Assembly (NCBI GenBank): GCA_032622095.1 | Contig: CP136064.1 | Location: 130,685,605-130,749,604 of the forward strand | Source of the DNA: Siphonodentalium dalli | Lineage: Eukaryota; Mollusca; Scaphopoda; Gadilida; Siphonodentaliidae | Length of the DNA stretch: 64,000 nt | Direction: 5' to 3' | Part shown: piece by piece, positions 45,101 through 57,785 of the stretch | Layout of the letters: each line of letters starts with the position of its first letter | Position numbering within the stretch: position 1 is the first letter of the stretch | Notes under the pieces: generated by a model | Databases searched by the model: none | What the model was told of the DNA's origin: nothing | What the model saw: the letters and a program-made list of their open reading frames with translations, nothing else | Position numbers and translations under genes: made by a program

Positions 45101-46457
45101 TCACTCTTCTTTGCTATGATTGTGAATGTTAACAACACAATCCTTAAAATTGTATGTGGAGTGATTAGATCCCTTAAATTGAATCTCTTGCTGAGGAGCC
45201 ACTAGGGTGTTGACTTGGATACTCTCGAGAAGTACATCATCACTTATATCATCTCCCCAATCACTAGTGTTATTAGCGGACAGTTCAAGTACTGGACGAC
45301 TGGTCACCACAGGCACAGTGGCAATAGTAACATCAGTTACTTCCCCTGATTTATCGGAATCCTTTAGTGTGGAGCTGGATGTTGTTGCAGATTTGTCGAT
45401 ACACGAGGACAATGCGGCAGACATATCTTTCTTTTGCGATTCAGTAGAATCCGAACAATAACTTAGGATTGATTGCAGGTTTCGATGTAGTGAGATCGAT
45501 GCTATGTGCCGTGCCTCAAAGCCATGCCCGCTTATTAAAGTTATACAAGTTGCCCGGATGCAATGGTTGGTGTATATTACAGAAAGTCCTGCCTGTTTAG
45601 AAAACATTGCCATCATTTCACCCAAATAATTCTCTCCCATGGGTGAATTTTTTTTACCAAACAGTGTCGTCATTTTTGAATGAATCATGTGGATGCTGGA
45701 AAAGTGCCATGCACTTTGGGTTCCTCATCTGCAGATATTTACTAAAGGATTTCACTGGGCAGGCTGGTGAGTCCATCTCATACATACGGCCTCCCGTACC
45801 TTCATTCGTCGTTTCTTCCCCTTGATAGTTTTTTAACTGTTCTGACGTTGTTTTTAAAACATACCGCTTGCCCTCTGAATTGGTTCTTATCTCAAAGTAT
45901 TCTGGCTTTAGTTTGCGGAGGTTTTCTCGTCCTCGACGGCAGAAATAAAGAACTATTTCAAAAAAGGTTTTGTTCACTAAGCCTGATGGGGTCGCTGGAT
46001 TAAATAATATACTGTTGCTGTAAAGTTTGTTGATGTCTGCCGGTGTAATTGCTGGCTTGTGGGTAATCTGCCCCTTTCCAACGGACCTGCACTTTTTTAT
46101 CATGGACCGATATGACTTCACAGACCCACTGAACTCTGGCATTAATTGCATATCAAACTTTCTCTGGTCTTTTAAATATCTTGCAATTCCCTGCTTGATG
46201 ACCACAAGACTTGATTTAGAATAATATTCGCCAGTTTGCGTCCGGACGTTGGTGAACAACTTTTGCAAAACTTCATCAATGTCAACTGCGGTCATGATGT
46301 CCAAATTGCATTCAATAGTTTTTTCTTTGCAGAAACTTTTCAGGATATTCATAGCAAATTGAGTTGCTTCTTTAGTTTTCTTTGCAAATAAATTGTCATT
46401 TATAAATTCCTCCTCGTTATCATCTCCAAATCTATCAGTACTACTAGCCGATGCCAT
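45101..46457 (-). pseudogene. Crypton-type tyrosine recombinase (KIAA1958-like), two broken frames
   Basis: The minus-strand frame 46457-45654 (267 residues) starts MASASSTDRFGDD, has an N-terminal SAM-like/core-binding part ('SSLVVIKQGIARYLKDQ') and the first catalytic Arg region ('YFCRRGRENLRKLK'). It ends at a TAA after 'KNDDTVW'. The second frame (45688-45101) carries 'TNHCIRAT' (HxxR, H at about 45565), then 'SISLHRNLQSILSY' with the nucleophile Tyr at about 45460. The tetrad R-HxxR-H-Y is thus all present, but split by a TAA plus a frame change at a run of eight A (45648-45656). Family knowledge: such proteins come from Crypton DNA transposons and are repeatedly domesticated in animals. 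It sits antisense inside the peptidase intron. A Ser/Thr/Asp-rich tail follows the catalytic part. Confidence 0.8.
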
Positions 46458-47580
46458 TTTGTCAAGAATAAATTTTACAATAGCAGAAGACAGAGTGGGT
46501 CTGTGAATATATCTCTAAAAGGCCCCCTTAATTAGGGAATTGCGCATGTCAGAAACTCAGAAGCAATTCAAGAATTGCCCGACCTGTGCCTGTGGCGATC
46601 AGTGACCAAACTCAAGAACATTTAGACCAATGTCAACACATTTCAACCACTTACCCACTCTTAATTGGTGCCCGGACGAACGAAGAATGTATTAAATTTG
46701 GTCATTTATTAGTATAAGTCGCTCTTGTACACGGAACTATCAGAATAATTGAGCCGCGAAATTATTGATTATTTTCGAACCGAGCGGTCACGTGACTCTG
46801 ACCGGAAGCAAAGAATTTACGGCTACAAAAAAAAGTGTACCCAACTCCGGAAACATGTTATTGGGCCATGAAAATCTGCAGTAGCGTGTTTTTTCAACGC
46901 TTAGTATACAGCATAGGGGTATTATTTATTTACAAGAGACAGCTAAAACAAGCTGTAATCGGCAAATTGTATTCTCGGTTCATTTTATTAGTTGTTCGGA
47001 TACGGCAACCGATCACACGTTTTAGTGTTACCGGTATAGGAATGGGGTATCGCGAACTTAGGAAATGCAACGGGACTCCAGAGAAAACCTTTGTAATTTT
47101 GATTTAGCAGTAGGAAACTACTATTTTCAACTTTTACTAAGTTCAGACAATTGATGTTCGCCTTACTGAAGCTTTAATTTGGATCAGCGGCGAAATAACA
47201 AGTAGTTTCAGAACAAAGTTTGATGTAGTGTTCGTTACTATTTTTAGTAGTCAAAACTACATATGCATAGTGCACGATGGGAGAGACTTGAAGGCGTAGT
47301 ATACAACTACGACTAATAGAGTCGAGTAGCCAACCAATCGGAAAGCTTGAAAGTCACGTGAGATACAATATTCAGCAATAGTATCCTTGCTAGTAAGTAC
47401 TAGTACTAATACTAAATACAATTTGGGATCCAAGGATATATATACTACCAGTAGTATGTTTTGCGAGATACTTTAACATACTAGTAGGAAGGCCCGTTCA
47501 AGGGAGACCCCCTAACCGGTTTTTGTTCAGCCTTAATACTATACAATTGTACCAGTACTGTACATGTACTACACGCGCAG
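46458..47580. other. Stretch 5' of the Crypton remnant; no gene called
   Basis: Possible leader or promoter of the Crypton copy on the minus strand, but no TATA or clear element end was recognised. The frame at 46835-47107 is unrecognised. Confidence 0.4.
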
Positions 47581-47830
47581 CACCAAATGAATAACCATGT
47601 GTTTGGTGCTCCTTTTAGAAATTACGTCATTGAGCTATTCCGGAGGGGGGGGGGCAATTTTAATATTATCGGATGTTTTGATTGGTTCAAAGAAAGTCTG
47701 TGATAGAAATAGCACAGAATGACCACGTGTTCGGGCGTTGGTTTAAGAAATGACGTCGATGACACAAGAAGCGATTCCCGGGGGGGGGGGGGGGACTAAT
47801 ATCGGATGTTTTGATTGGTTCAAAGTAATA
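47581..47830 (+). repeat. Tandem duplication of about 130-bp units with poly-G runs
   Basis: Both units contain 'aaatNacgtc', a run of 10 or more G, then 'tatcggatgttttgattggt' + 'tcaaag'. They also share 'aatgaccacgtgttcggg'/'aataaccatgtgtttggt'. The second is slightly diverged. Confidence 0.65.
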
Positions 47831-48149
47831 ATGCGGGGTACATATGATATTTCTCAGTCAGTAGTGAATTACATTCATGAGGAACAAATCATATCAAAGA
47901 ATTATATTCCCCTTGTTATTTATCGACTTTATACGGTTCCCTGGGTATCAAACCTTCAAAAAGTTCTCAGGAAAATGAGCACTACGGGCGTTACTAATAG
48001 ACAGAGTAGTAGACAATGCACCCCGGCCCTTGGGTTGGAACTTTTCAACTAGCATATCACCTCAAGCTTTCCAAATGAAAATTCCAACCCCCTAAACTTA
48101 AATTTGACCAAAATTAGAAAAACAAATATGAAATTATTCACGGCATTAA

Positions 48150-48415
48150 AGGTACTCAATCCGATCAGATGCTTCTAAATTACTAGTTCTTTGAGGTTAT
48201 TATTGTTAATAGTAACAACTTGATTTTAGAGTTATCCATCTTTAATAGAACCGCAATTTGTCCGTTTTTAGCACGTGGTCCTCGAAAAGATTGGGCCACA
48301 AACAATAGAAACAGCACATTTCAAACATCGATATCTAATCAATCTAATCAAATATTTTTTACCCCCGAAGCCAAAGAAATAGTAATTTAGGAGCGTCTGA
48401 TCTGATTGAGTACCT
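48150..48415. mobile_element. TTAA-inserted MITE (266 bp)
   Basis: AGGTACTCAATCCGATCAGA at the left and the complement TCTGATCTGATTGAGTACCT at the right, bordered by TTAA on both sides (48146-48149, 48416-48419). Arms extend about 40 bp ('cttctaaattact'/'agtaatttaggag'). Kolobok- or piggyBac-like end structure; non-coding. Confidence 0.8.
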
Positions 48416-48869
48416 TTAATAGTCTATTAAATTACTGGTTAGAAAATCAAACAATGTCAATGAGAACAATTTCAACCTAGTACGGTACTATATTACGGTA
48501 TATATATATGTAAACTAATGGATATGTACATTTCCAGCTAAAATGTTGTGGCAGGCATGAAATTTCCAACTTGTGAAAAAATTGACCAATAGTGGGGGGG
48601 GGGGGTGTAGGCATAACAGTGTTCGTTTCCTGCAACTCGTGCGAAAAAAATTGGGGAGATTTGGCAGTCCTCAAAATTCAATGGCCATTGGCCATACATA
48701 CAAATGTACATGTAATAGAATTTCAGAAATATTTGTGACTACTAGTATTTCATACTATATAGTGAAACATACATAGTACTAGTACATGTATATGCAGTAA
48801 ATTAAAAATGAAAGTGTCAATGAAGCTCAACTTGGAGAGAGGATAATTTCATGTGTTACAGCAAATGAC

Positions 48870-49710
48870 TTACTCTCGGGCTCCAAATTAAAGTGCAGGC
48901 CCAAATAATAGTGCAGGAGGGGGTGGGTGGGATTCCATTGAAAGTTAATATAAGTGCAGACCCAAATACTAGTAATAGTGCAGGGGGAACTCTGAACAAA
49001 ACATCAACTATGGTTAAACTAATTATTTTTATAGTACATGTAGGTACCGGTATAGGAATCAACATAGTATGTGGTGTTTTATTCAATATTAAAATGTTCA
49101 CATGTGTGCCATATACTTGAATATGTACATGCATAAAGTTATATAAGCTCCTCATTTTGGTACTCTTGAGTCAAGTTGAGTGCCTAATAAATATACATGT
49201 ACGATTATTAAAATCGAGGTAAAATTCCCACCTGTACGATCGTTATTTGGCCCTGTACGTTTATTAAATTAACCAAAAGAAATAATTCACCAATCTTAAA
49301 TTGTGTTATTCATAAAGAAATGAACTCTGATTGTTGACAAACAGTTATCAGCACACTGCAGATTCACAGACCTGGCTATCCATCAAAACTATTTCTGTCA
49401 CATGGCATCAGTAAACCAGTCAGATGGTGCGTTTTGTGGGGATGTATGGTACCGGTACTAATAATATTTCCAGTCTGTACGTTTATTCCGCCCTGTACTA
49501 TTATTCAGTTATGCGACATTTTCCAACCTGTACTATTATTCCACCCTGTGAATTTATTAGGCACTCAAGAGTATCAGAATCATATAGAAATCTTGAATTT
49601 GTCCTGATTTCAATTTTCATAGCCTCAACATTAATAAACGTGCAGACCTAAATTAGCACTGTGCAGGGGGGAAATTTCCCAATAAAATAATAAACATGCA
49701 TTAGGAATGC
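48870..49710. repeat. Composite repeat related to 43003-43428, with nested inverted element
   Basis: 48870-49140 repeats the 43-kb block ('actctcgggctccaaat', 'cccaaataatagtgcagg', 'ggaatcaacatagta'). 49161-49573 has its own inverted ends (TACTCTTGAG...GTGCCTAATAA facing TTATTAGGCACTCAAGAGTA). 49574-49700 resumes the 43-kb block text ('atcagaatcatatagaaatc', 'ttaataaacgtgcagac'). So an element with TACTCTTGAG ends appears nested in a copy of the other. Confidence 0.65.
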
Positions 49711-49769
49711 TGAAAGTTAAATGTCTAGATATGAACATGAAGAGATATATATATAAATTAAAATTCAAG

Positions 49770-49950
49770 ATGGCTCCAAGCTAGTGGTCACCCCGATGTT
49801 CCATGTGAAGTCTGGTGATGATCGGATGAGGGATGAGGGATGTTGTCTGCAGGGTGTGCCAAAGAATTTAGTCATGCAAACTTTGCAAAGAGTAAAATCC
49901 AAGATAGCTGTAGAAAATCTTGGATTTCAAATTTGAATCCATCGACACAC
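49770..49950 (-). repeat. Dispersed repeat copy adjoining the hAT insertion
   Basis: Carries 'ggcacaccc'/'atgactaaat'/'tttactcttt' in inverted form relative to 51142-51330. The pair flanks the hAT derivative. Related text also occurs near 1.45 kb and 52.6 kb. Confidence 0.6.
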
Positions 49951-49958
49951 CCTGCAGC

Positions 49959-51091
49959 TATGGTCCTGCGAATTGGAGATTTTGATCGAATCGAATATCG
50001 AATCGAATTCAGGAAATCGAATCGAATATCGAATCGAATATCGAATCGAATATCGAATCGAATTTAGAATCGAATCATATCTGTATGTTGCATTCTCAAT
50101 TGGGCATGTTTTGTCAACGATTAGACGATTTGTGAACCGTTCCATGAACTACATGCACGAAGTTCCATCATAACTCATGTGGCGATGAACCGTCATTTGC
50201 AATACTATTAACTTCAATTGATAAATGATTATAATGTCCATGCGACCGTCACGACGATTAAAATATAACCACTAAACGGATTATTGGAACTAAAATCACG
50301 CAAAATTTGTACAGATTGCACGTGCATGCAAAAGTGCAAATCAACATTCGGAATCACCCATTGTTATAAACTTGAAGATGCAACAACAGTCGTAGTGTAG
50401 CCTGTTTATGTAGTGATGGGTGCATCTTGAACAGATGATTCCATAGAAGGGTCGTTGTCCCAGATGCTTGCGATTTATACACCATGTTGCATTCATCACA
50501 ATCACATGTGTAAGCCTGCAGCTTTATCATGTTTAAAATAAACATGAATAACTGATGACGTTTTGTCAAGTGTCAAAGAACGCTCCGAAATTGAAAGTAA
50601 ACTTCAAAAGGAAACACGGCCAAAATGCACTTTTCGATGCAGGGAACACGTGTTGTTTAAATTCTGAGCTATATTACATAACGCGGAATCTGAGACGGAT
50701 AGATCGTGGATAACGCTAGCGCTTGATCAGTCTCATAGCTATTATAATTCAGGCGCGTCGTCGGTCTCTCTGCGATCTCCAAGCTTTTGGCTACCATGTT
50801 CAAAGATAGAAATCAGACGTATTTAGTTGTCCTATAGTGGCTAATTGCTGTCTAAACTTATATTTAATATATATAATCGCGATGTACAATGATAATTATA
50901 AGGTACATATATACATCATTTTCTGTAATTAAATGGCACAAAACAGCTACGATCGACATGTGTACCTGCCTGTAAACCACCTACTTTTCCATAAGTGTAT
51001 ATTCGAAATTTCGAGTTGGCAATTTCGAATCGAATTCGAATCGAATTTGACTTTCGAATCGAATCTCGAATCGAATATTCGCAGGACCCTA
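49959..51091. mobile_element. hAT-type transposon derivative (1,133 bp) with exact 8-bp TSD
   Basis: Perfect 8-bp target duplication CCTGCAGC (49951-49958 and 51092-51099). Termini TATGGTCCTGCGAAT and the complement ATTCGCAGGACCCTA pair at 14 of 15 bases. Subterminal arrays of 'aatcgaatatcg' lie just inside both ends (49983-50060, 51020-51077). The interior keeps a BED zinc-finger fragment but no catalytic domain. The 8-bp duplication, TA..GG.. ends and BED finger together indicate the hAT superfamily; it is an internally deleted derivative. Confidence 0.9.
50354..50569 (-). pseudogene. BED-type zinc-finger fragment of a hAT transposase
   Basis: A minus-strand frame with 'CDECNMVYKSQASGTTTLLW' followed by 'NHLFKMHP': Cys-x2-Cys, an aromatic residue, and His-x4-His, the BED finger that binds DNA at the N terminus of hAT transposases. 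It stops after about 71 codons; the RNase-H-like catalytic part (with its DDE residues) is absent, consistent with internal deletion. Confidence 0.75.
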
Positions 51092-51141
51092 CCTGCAGCG
51101 GCGCAGCCCGCATATATCGGTATCTAATTTGAAAAAATCAT

Positions 51142-51330
51142 GGACATTTTACTCTTTGCATGACTAAATCCTTTGGCACACACGACATACCACATCCCTC
51201 ATCTGATCGCCACCAAACTTCATATGGATCTCTGGGGTGACCTCTAGATGGGAGATATCGATTATTTCCTAAATTCATTTAAAAACATGACCACTAGCAG
51301 CCATCTTGGATTTTACTCTTTGTATGACTA
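51142..51330 (+). repeat. Dispersed repeat copy, right of the hAT insertion
   Basis: Text 'tttactctttgcatgactaa', 'ctttggcacac', 'ccacatccctcatctgatcg' and 'ccaccaaacttca', partly repeated again at its own end ('catcttggattttactcttt'). A further relative is at about 52540-52690. Confidence 0.6.
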
Positions 51331-51412
51331 AATCCTTTTAGTCCAGTGCATTTATAATTTCACCTCAAACTAATTGCAATGTTCACAAAGTTCCTGAGTG
51401 GGAATAAGTACA

Positions 51413-51624
51413 TTAATCCTTTAATGACTGGAGCTGCGCTGGTGCAGCATTAAAGATCCTGTGCCAGGGTATTCTCTTATATATGTGAGTCTCCCATAGG
51501 GAGCCTCACATATGAAAGAGAATGTACTGGCTTACAAGGTCAAGGTAAATATTGTTTGGCCAATACTAGTACAGGGTTGTCAGGAAATTTCAGGAAACTC
51601 CAGTCATGAAAGAACTCATGTTAA
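51413..51624. mobile_element. TTAA-type MITE, relative of 6482-6882
   Basis: Ends 'ttaatcctttaatgactgga' and '...actccagtcatgaaag...ttaa'. The core palindrome at about 51464-51533 has 'attctcttatatatgtgagt' facing 'cctcacatatgaaagagaat'. More diverged than the 6.5-kb copy. Confidence 0.6.
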
Positions 51625-51639
51625 AATAGTATCTATGAC

Positions 51640-53030
51640 ATTAGACAATATCTGTAAGCTTCTTCCACAGCCAACCAGATCGAACGCATAAAATCTCCCA
51701 AACTATGGAATTCACCATAGTACATTAAAAATAAGAAGAAGCAGTCTGAGTCTGGGGGGTATTCATATTTATTTTGAGCAAAGTAGAAAATAAAATGAAA
51801 AAATAAAATAAAATGAAAAGCCATTCCCCCACCCCCCCTATTTTTGTTTGGCGTCATCACAAGGCTACACAAGCAACATACTAAAGATCAAAAAGAATCA
51901 AGAAAGGCGAATTTTGAGAATTTGTTAAGTAAATTTTGTCAAATACTCAATGTATGGCTTTTCATGAATGTTTATAAAAAAACTTTATTTCACAAGACCA
52001 TCCATTTATATATCCATTTTATAGAGTACACAATCATGATTGCAGAACAGAAAACCTTTCTCAGATACGTTGAATAATTTTTTAGTTATGTCAGTGGTTA
52101 TAAATGCGCCTCCAAAATTGGAAGTTTATCTGATTTCAGAGCCAAAATTTATCAAAATTAGCTAAAATCCATTTTTTATGGTCGTTTTATATTTTGAAAA
52201 CTAAAGAAAAATGAAGGGATATCTTGTTGTTTTAGAAATGTCCTCTCTAGATTGTGCACAAAAATTAACTGGTGTGATGATTGATGAAATAGCAATTTTG
52301 TGGTCATACAACTCAATAAATATATGTCCATGACATTCCCTGTATTTCTCATAATCACTCAAGTATACATGGTTGAACACTCTGTGAAGTAATATCCAAA
52401 GACATGGTGTAGAATATCAACTTAAGGCCCTATGAATCCTTAGAATTGACTTTCTAAAAATGCCTTTTTGTGGTGTTTTTGTCAATTTTTAGCTCAACTT
52501 TACAATGTAATGTTTGAGCTATTGCCATGGGATGGCGACCATCGTGCATGCGTCAACAAATTCCTTCAGCATCCCTACAGGCCGCATCACTCATCCGATC
52601 TTCACCAAACTTCAGATGTAGCTTCAAGATGACCTATAGATGGGAACTATCAAATTTATCCAGCGCAACTCCCTTCTTGAAAGGGTTAAATTGGCCATGG
52701 CAACAAGCAATGATGTGGGAAACGCTGTGGCAACATGTAGCATCTATCATGCAAACAGCATTAACATTTTTCCTAATTTTTGGAACTACCGGTATATGTT
52801 ATTTTTTATCAATGCTTTTCGAAACATTGGAAACTGTCAAAATATTACTGAATTTGTTAATAATCAGGGTTTGATTTAACTGGATTTCCAATTTCTAATC
52901 TACTAACCAATTTACAATGAAAAGACATGTATTGTTGGGAATGCTATACAAAATCCCTGGTAATGTAAATAATAGCCTCAAATTTGTCCATAGTGGTCCC
53001 CCATTCAGTCCAGTCTGTCTAGAGTCTCTA
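51640..53030. other. Intron stretch with repeat fragments; no gene called
   Basis: Frames at 51633-51872 and 52527-52874 are unrecognised; the latter overlaps a dispersed-repeat copy at 52540-52690 and is rejected as a gene. Confidence 0.45.
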
Positions 53031-53123
53031 GACCATGTCTTCTCGGTCCACAACAGCTTGGGATATCAGTTGGGTTGATGCAACTGATATCACAAGCTGC
53101 TTGTGGACCGAGAAGACATGGTC
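53031..53123. repeat. 93-bp palindrome
   Basis: 'gaccatgtcttctcggtcca' faces 'tggaccgagaagacatggtc', continuing 'caacagcttgggatatcagt' facing 'actgatatcacaagctgctt'. Loop of about 10 bp. Confidence 0.8.
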
Positions 53124-54254
<1,131 letters not shown>

Positions 54255-54509
54255 TTAACCCTTCCATGGCTGGAGCTTCCTGAAATTTTGCGATAACCCT
54301 GTGCCAATGCATTCTCTTATAAATGTGAGTCTCCCATAGGGAGTCTCTCATATATAAGAGAATCCATTGACCTTACAATATTTACCTTGACCTTGTAAGC
54401 CAGTGCGTTCTCTTATAAATACATTATACATGTACATGCAATGCTTCCTATTGGGTACTCGTATATTGATAATGATGCAGCAGCGCAGCTCCTGTCATGA
54501 AATGGTTAA
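54255..54509. mobile_element. TTAA-type MITE (255 bp), relative of 6482-6882
   Basis: Begins TTAACCCTTCCATGGCTGGA and ends with the complement of TTAACCATTTCATGACAGGA. Contains 'gtgccaatgcattctcttat' facing 'atataagagaatccattgac', then a second half-palindrome. The best copy for defining the ends of this family. Confidence 0.75.
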
Positions 54510-54667
54510 TGTATTTATTGACCTATTTTCATCCTTGGAATGTGACTAAAGTTTCAATTGATGCCTAAACTTTTATATGACTTATTGTAATTCAATTGAG
54601 TATTTGTCACTAAAAACAAGCATTTTGAACGACCGAGAGCGGCTAACTTTCGTTTTCGATTCACCGA

Positions 54668-55073
54668 CATCGGCCGCTTCAGCGTGCATCAAATCTGAAT
54701 GTAGCACGGTCAAATTTCATCGGCGCAGAACGAGTAGCGAAACGAGCACACCCGCGCGTTGTTGTCTATAGATACCGTTCATCGGTCGCTTCAACGTGCA
54801 TCAAATCTGAATGTGACACGGTACAATTTCATCGGCGCAGAACGGAGTAGCGAAACGAGCCAACCAGCCCCACAGGAAATGGCTACGGAGCAGTGTTCCG
54901 AGTAATGCAATGAACAAACCCAATGATTTGTGCGCGGTGACAACGGCGAAATGAAAGTCTCGATTCGTGTCATGAAAATGACCAAATGATACTTTTTATA
55001 CAGTTTGTTTGCAAATTCCTAGATTCCTAGACCAAATGATACTTTTTATACAGTTTGTTTGCAAATTGCTAGA
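54668..55073 (+). repeat. Two local tandem duplications
   Basis: 54668-54862: two units of about 112 bp ('cttcaRcgtgcatcaaatct', 'tttcatcggcgcagaacg', 'agtagcgaaacgag'). 54979-55073: two units of about 53 bp ('gaccaaatgatacttttta', 'cagtttgtttgcaaatt'). Confidence 0.8.
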
Positions 55074-55090
55074 TTGAATTACAATGGAAA

Positions 55091-55226
55091 TAAACGTACC
55101 CTGTTTCGTTGCACATTCTGGGATTCGAGCATGAAAACAGTTTGTGAACTCGCCGGCAAGCCGGCTCGTTCAAAAACTGTTTTCATGCTCGAATCCCAGA
55201 ATGTACAACGAAACAGGGTATGTTTA
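55091..55226. repeat. 136-bp palindrome
   Basis: 'ccctgtttcgttgcacattc' and 'tgggattcgagcatgaaaac' face their near-exact complements, with centre 'actcgccggcaagccggct'. Arms of about 60 bp. Foldback-type element. Confidence 0.85.
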
Positions 55227-55499
55227 TCTCCTAATTAACCCTCTGAAAACTACAAACTCGCTAATGAGTAGTTAATTACTTGATTTCCATTTATTCATTT
55301 GTTGGTGATATTGAATCCGGTAAATTTGGCTCTTTGTTGAACTTATTAGCTGAACTTCCCTATCAATGAATCTTTGAAGTGTTACTGTAAGTCTAGTGTC
55401 TGCTTTATAATATACATGCACATGTATGCAGTATGATACTATTATCTAAACATCCCTAAAAGTTACTCCAAAATTTTTACATTTTGTATTCCAATGCTG

Positions 55500-57729
55500 A
55501 TTGAACATTCCAAAATTCTACAATGGGTTTAAGACATTATTCCAACATTGATTCAACATTGACCGAACGTCTGAAAATTTAATGCTATGTTGATTCAATG
55601 TTAACCCTTCCATGACTTGAGCTTTCTGAAATCTTGCAAAAACTCTGTGCCAATGCATTCTCGTATATATGCAAGTCTCCCATACCATAACCGTATCTTA
55701 ATTCTTAGAATCCTGGATGATGCTAAACATAAACTCCAAAATGTAATATTAAGTTTTTATCGTTAGTTTTCCATGTTCTACGTTTACGTCCACATTGCAA
55801 ACAGTGAATCAACGTTGAGCCAACGGTTGACTTTATGTTGGATCAACATAGTGATCCAAAGTTATTCAAACATTGGTTCAACGTTAAGATAATGTCACAA
55901 AATTAAAGGTTTGGTTTCCAACGTTATTTTAATGTTGATTCTATTTAAGATAACGTCCTGAAATTCAAAGGTTTCCAACATTATTTCAACGTTAATTCAA
56001 CGTCCCGAAAATTCAACGTTTAGGTTTCCAGTGTTATTTCAACATTGATTCAACGTTGAGCGAACTTCCAAAAATTCAACCGTTAAGATTTCCAACATAA
56101 TTTCGACCTTGAGTGAATATCCCGAAATTCAATGTTAGGTTTCCAACGTTATTTCAATGTAGATTCAACGTTTCAAAATTCAGCGTTAGGTTTCCAACAT
56201 TAATTAAATGTTGATTCAATGTAAAGATAACGTCCAGAAATTCAACGTTAGGTTTCCAACATTATTTCAACGTAGAATCAATGTATCAAAATTCAGCGTT
56301 AGGTTTCCAACATTATTTCAACGTAGAATCAATGTATCAAAATTCAGCGTTAGGTTTCCAACATTGATTCAACGTTGAGATAAATTCAACATTAAGATTT
56401 TCAACTTTATTTCAACATTGATTCAACGTTGAAGGAACGTCAAAAAAAACTGTTAGATTTCTAACGTTATTTCAACATTGATTCAACATTGATCGAACAT
56501 CACAAAAGTAACGTAAGCTTTCAAACGTTATCCCAATGTTGATTCAACGTTAAAATAATGTCCAGAAATTCAACGTTGGGTTTCCAACGTAGATTCAACG
56601 TATCAAAATTCAGCGTTAGGTTTCCAACATTAATTCAACGTTAAAATAACGTTATTTCAACATTGATTCAACAACATTGATTCAATGTTGAACGAAAGTC
56701 CAAAACTTTCTAGATTTCTAACGTTATTGTAACGTTGATTCAATGTTGATCAAACATTACAAAAGTGAACGTTAGGTTTCCAACGTTATTTCAACGTAGA
56801 TTCAACGTATTCAAATTCAGCGTTAGGTATTCAACATTAATTCAACGTTAAGATAACGTCCCGAAATTCAACGTTAGGTTTCCAACGTTATTTCAACATT
56901 GATTCAACGTAGAATGAACGTCCAAAAATTAAACCGTTAGATTTCTAACGTTATTTCAACGTTGATTCAACGTTAAAATAACATCCAGAAATTCAACGTT
57001 AGGTTTCCAACGTTATTTCAACATTGATTCAACGTAGAATGAACGTCCAAAATTAAACCGTTAGATTTCTAACGTTATTTCAACGTTGTTTCAACGTTAA
57101 AATAACATCCAGAAATTCAACGTTAGGTTTCCAACGTTATTTCATTGATTCAACGTAGAATGAACGTCCAAAATTAAACCGTTAGATTTCTAACGTTATT
57201 TCAACGTTGATTCAACGTTAAAATAACATCCAGAAATTCAACGTTAGGTTTCCAACGTTATATCAACGTAGATTCAACGTTGATCGAATGTCCCAAAAAT
57301 TCAATGTTACATTTCCAACATTATCCCAATGTCAATGTCAGCTTTGCAACGTTATCCCAATGTTGATTCAACATTGAGCGAACATAAAAAAAATCAACGT
57401 TAGGATTCCAACGTTATTTCAACGTTGATTCAACGTTGAATTAACGTCCCAAAATTCAACGTTATGTTTCCAACATTATCCCAACGTCGATTCAACGTTG
57501 AGCGAACGTCCAAAAATTCAACGTTAGGTTTCCAATATTTTTCCAACGTTTATACAACGTCCCAAAATTCAACGTTAGTTTTCCAACGTTGATTCAACGT
57601 TGACTCAACCGTTGGTTCTACGTTCACGTCCACGAGCAAACTGGACCAATCGCCAACGTTATCTCAACGTTATTTCAACGTTGAATCAACGGTTGATTTT
57701 ACGTTGGATCAACGTAGGGATGCTATCTG

Positions 57730-57733
<4 letters not shown>
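55500..57733. repeat. ACGTTG-type satellite array, about 2.2 kb
   Basis: About 35 units of roughly 60-65 bp built on 'ttccaacgttatttcaac' + 'attgattcaacgttga' + 'gcgaacgtccaaaaattcaacgttag' in pieces. The stretch 56930-57260 repeats a unit of about 125 bp nearly exactly three times. A TTAA-MITE fragment (55601-55685) interrupts the diverged left side. Ends at the inverted terminus ('caacgtagggatgctatctgg'). Confidence 0.88.
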
Positions 57734-57772
<39 letters not shown>

Positions 57773-57785
57773 CACGCTCTCTCTG
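57731..57785 (+). repeat. (CT)n microsatellite
   Basis: An uninterrupted CT run of about 40 bp, then 'gctcacgctctctct', directly after the inverted terminus. Mirror of 35700-35795. Confidence 0.9.

Noticed and set aside
45648-45656. Programmed frameshifting at the A8 run of the Crypton gene
   Set aside because: The stop TAA comes before the slippery run could be used in the upstream frame, so ribosomal slippage there would not bypass it.
49983-50060. Telomere-like or CRISPR-like array of AATCGAATATCG units
   Set aside because: Units are contiguous without spacers and pair with inverted units at the other end of a hAT derivative; they are subterminal repeats.
52527-52874. 115-codon frame with a hydrophobic tail
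   Set aside because: Its first half is a dispersed repeat copy shared with 1.45, 49.8 and 51.2 kb.
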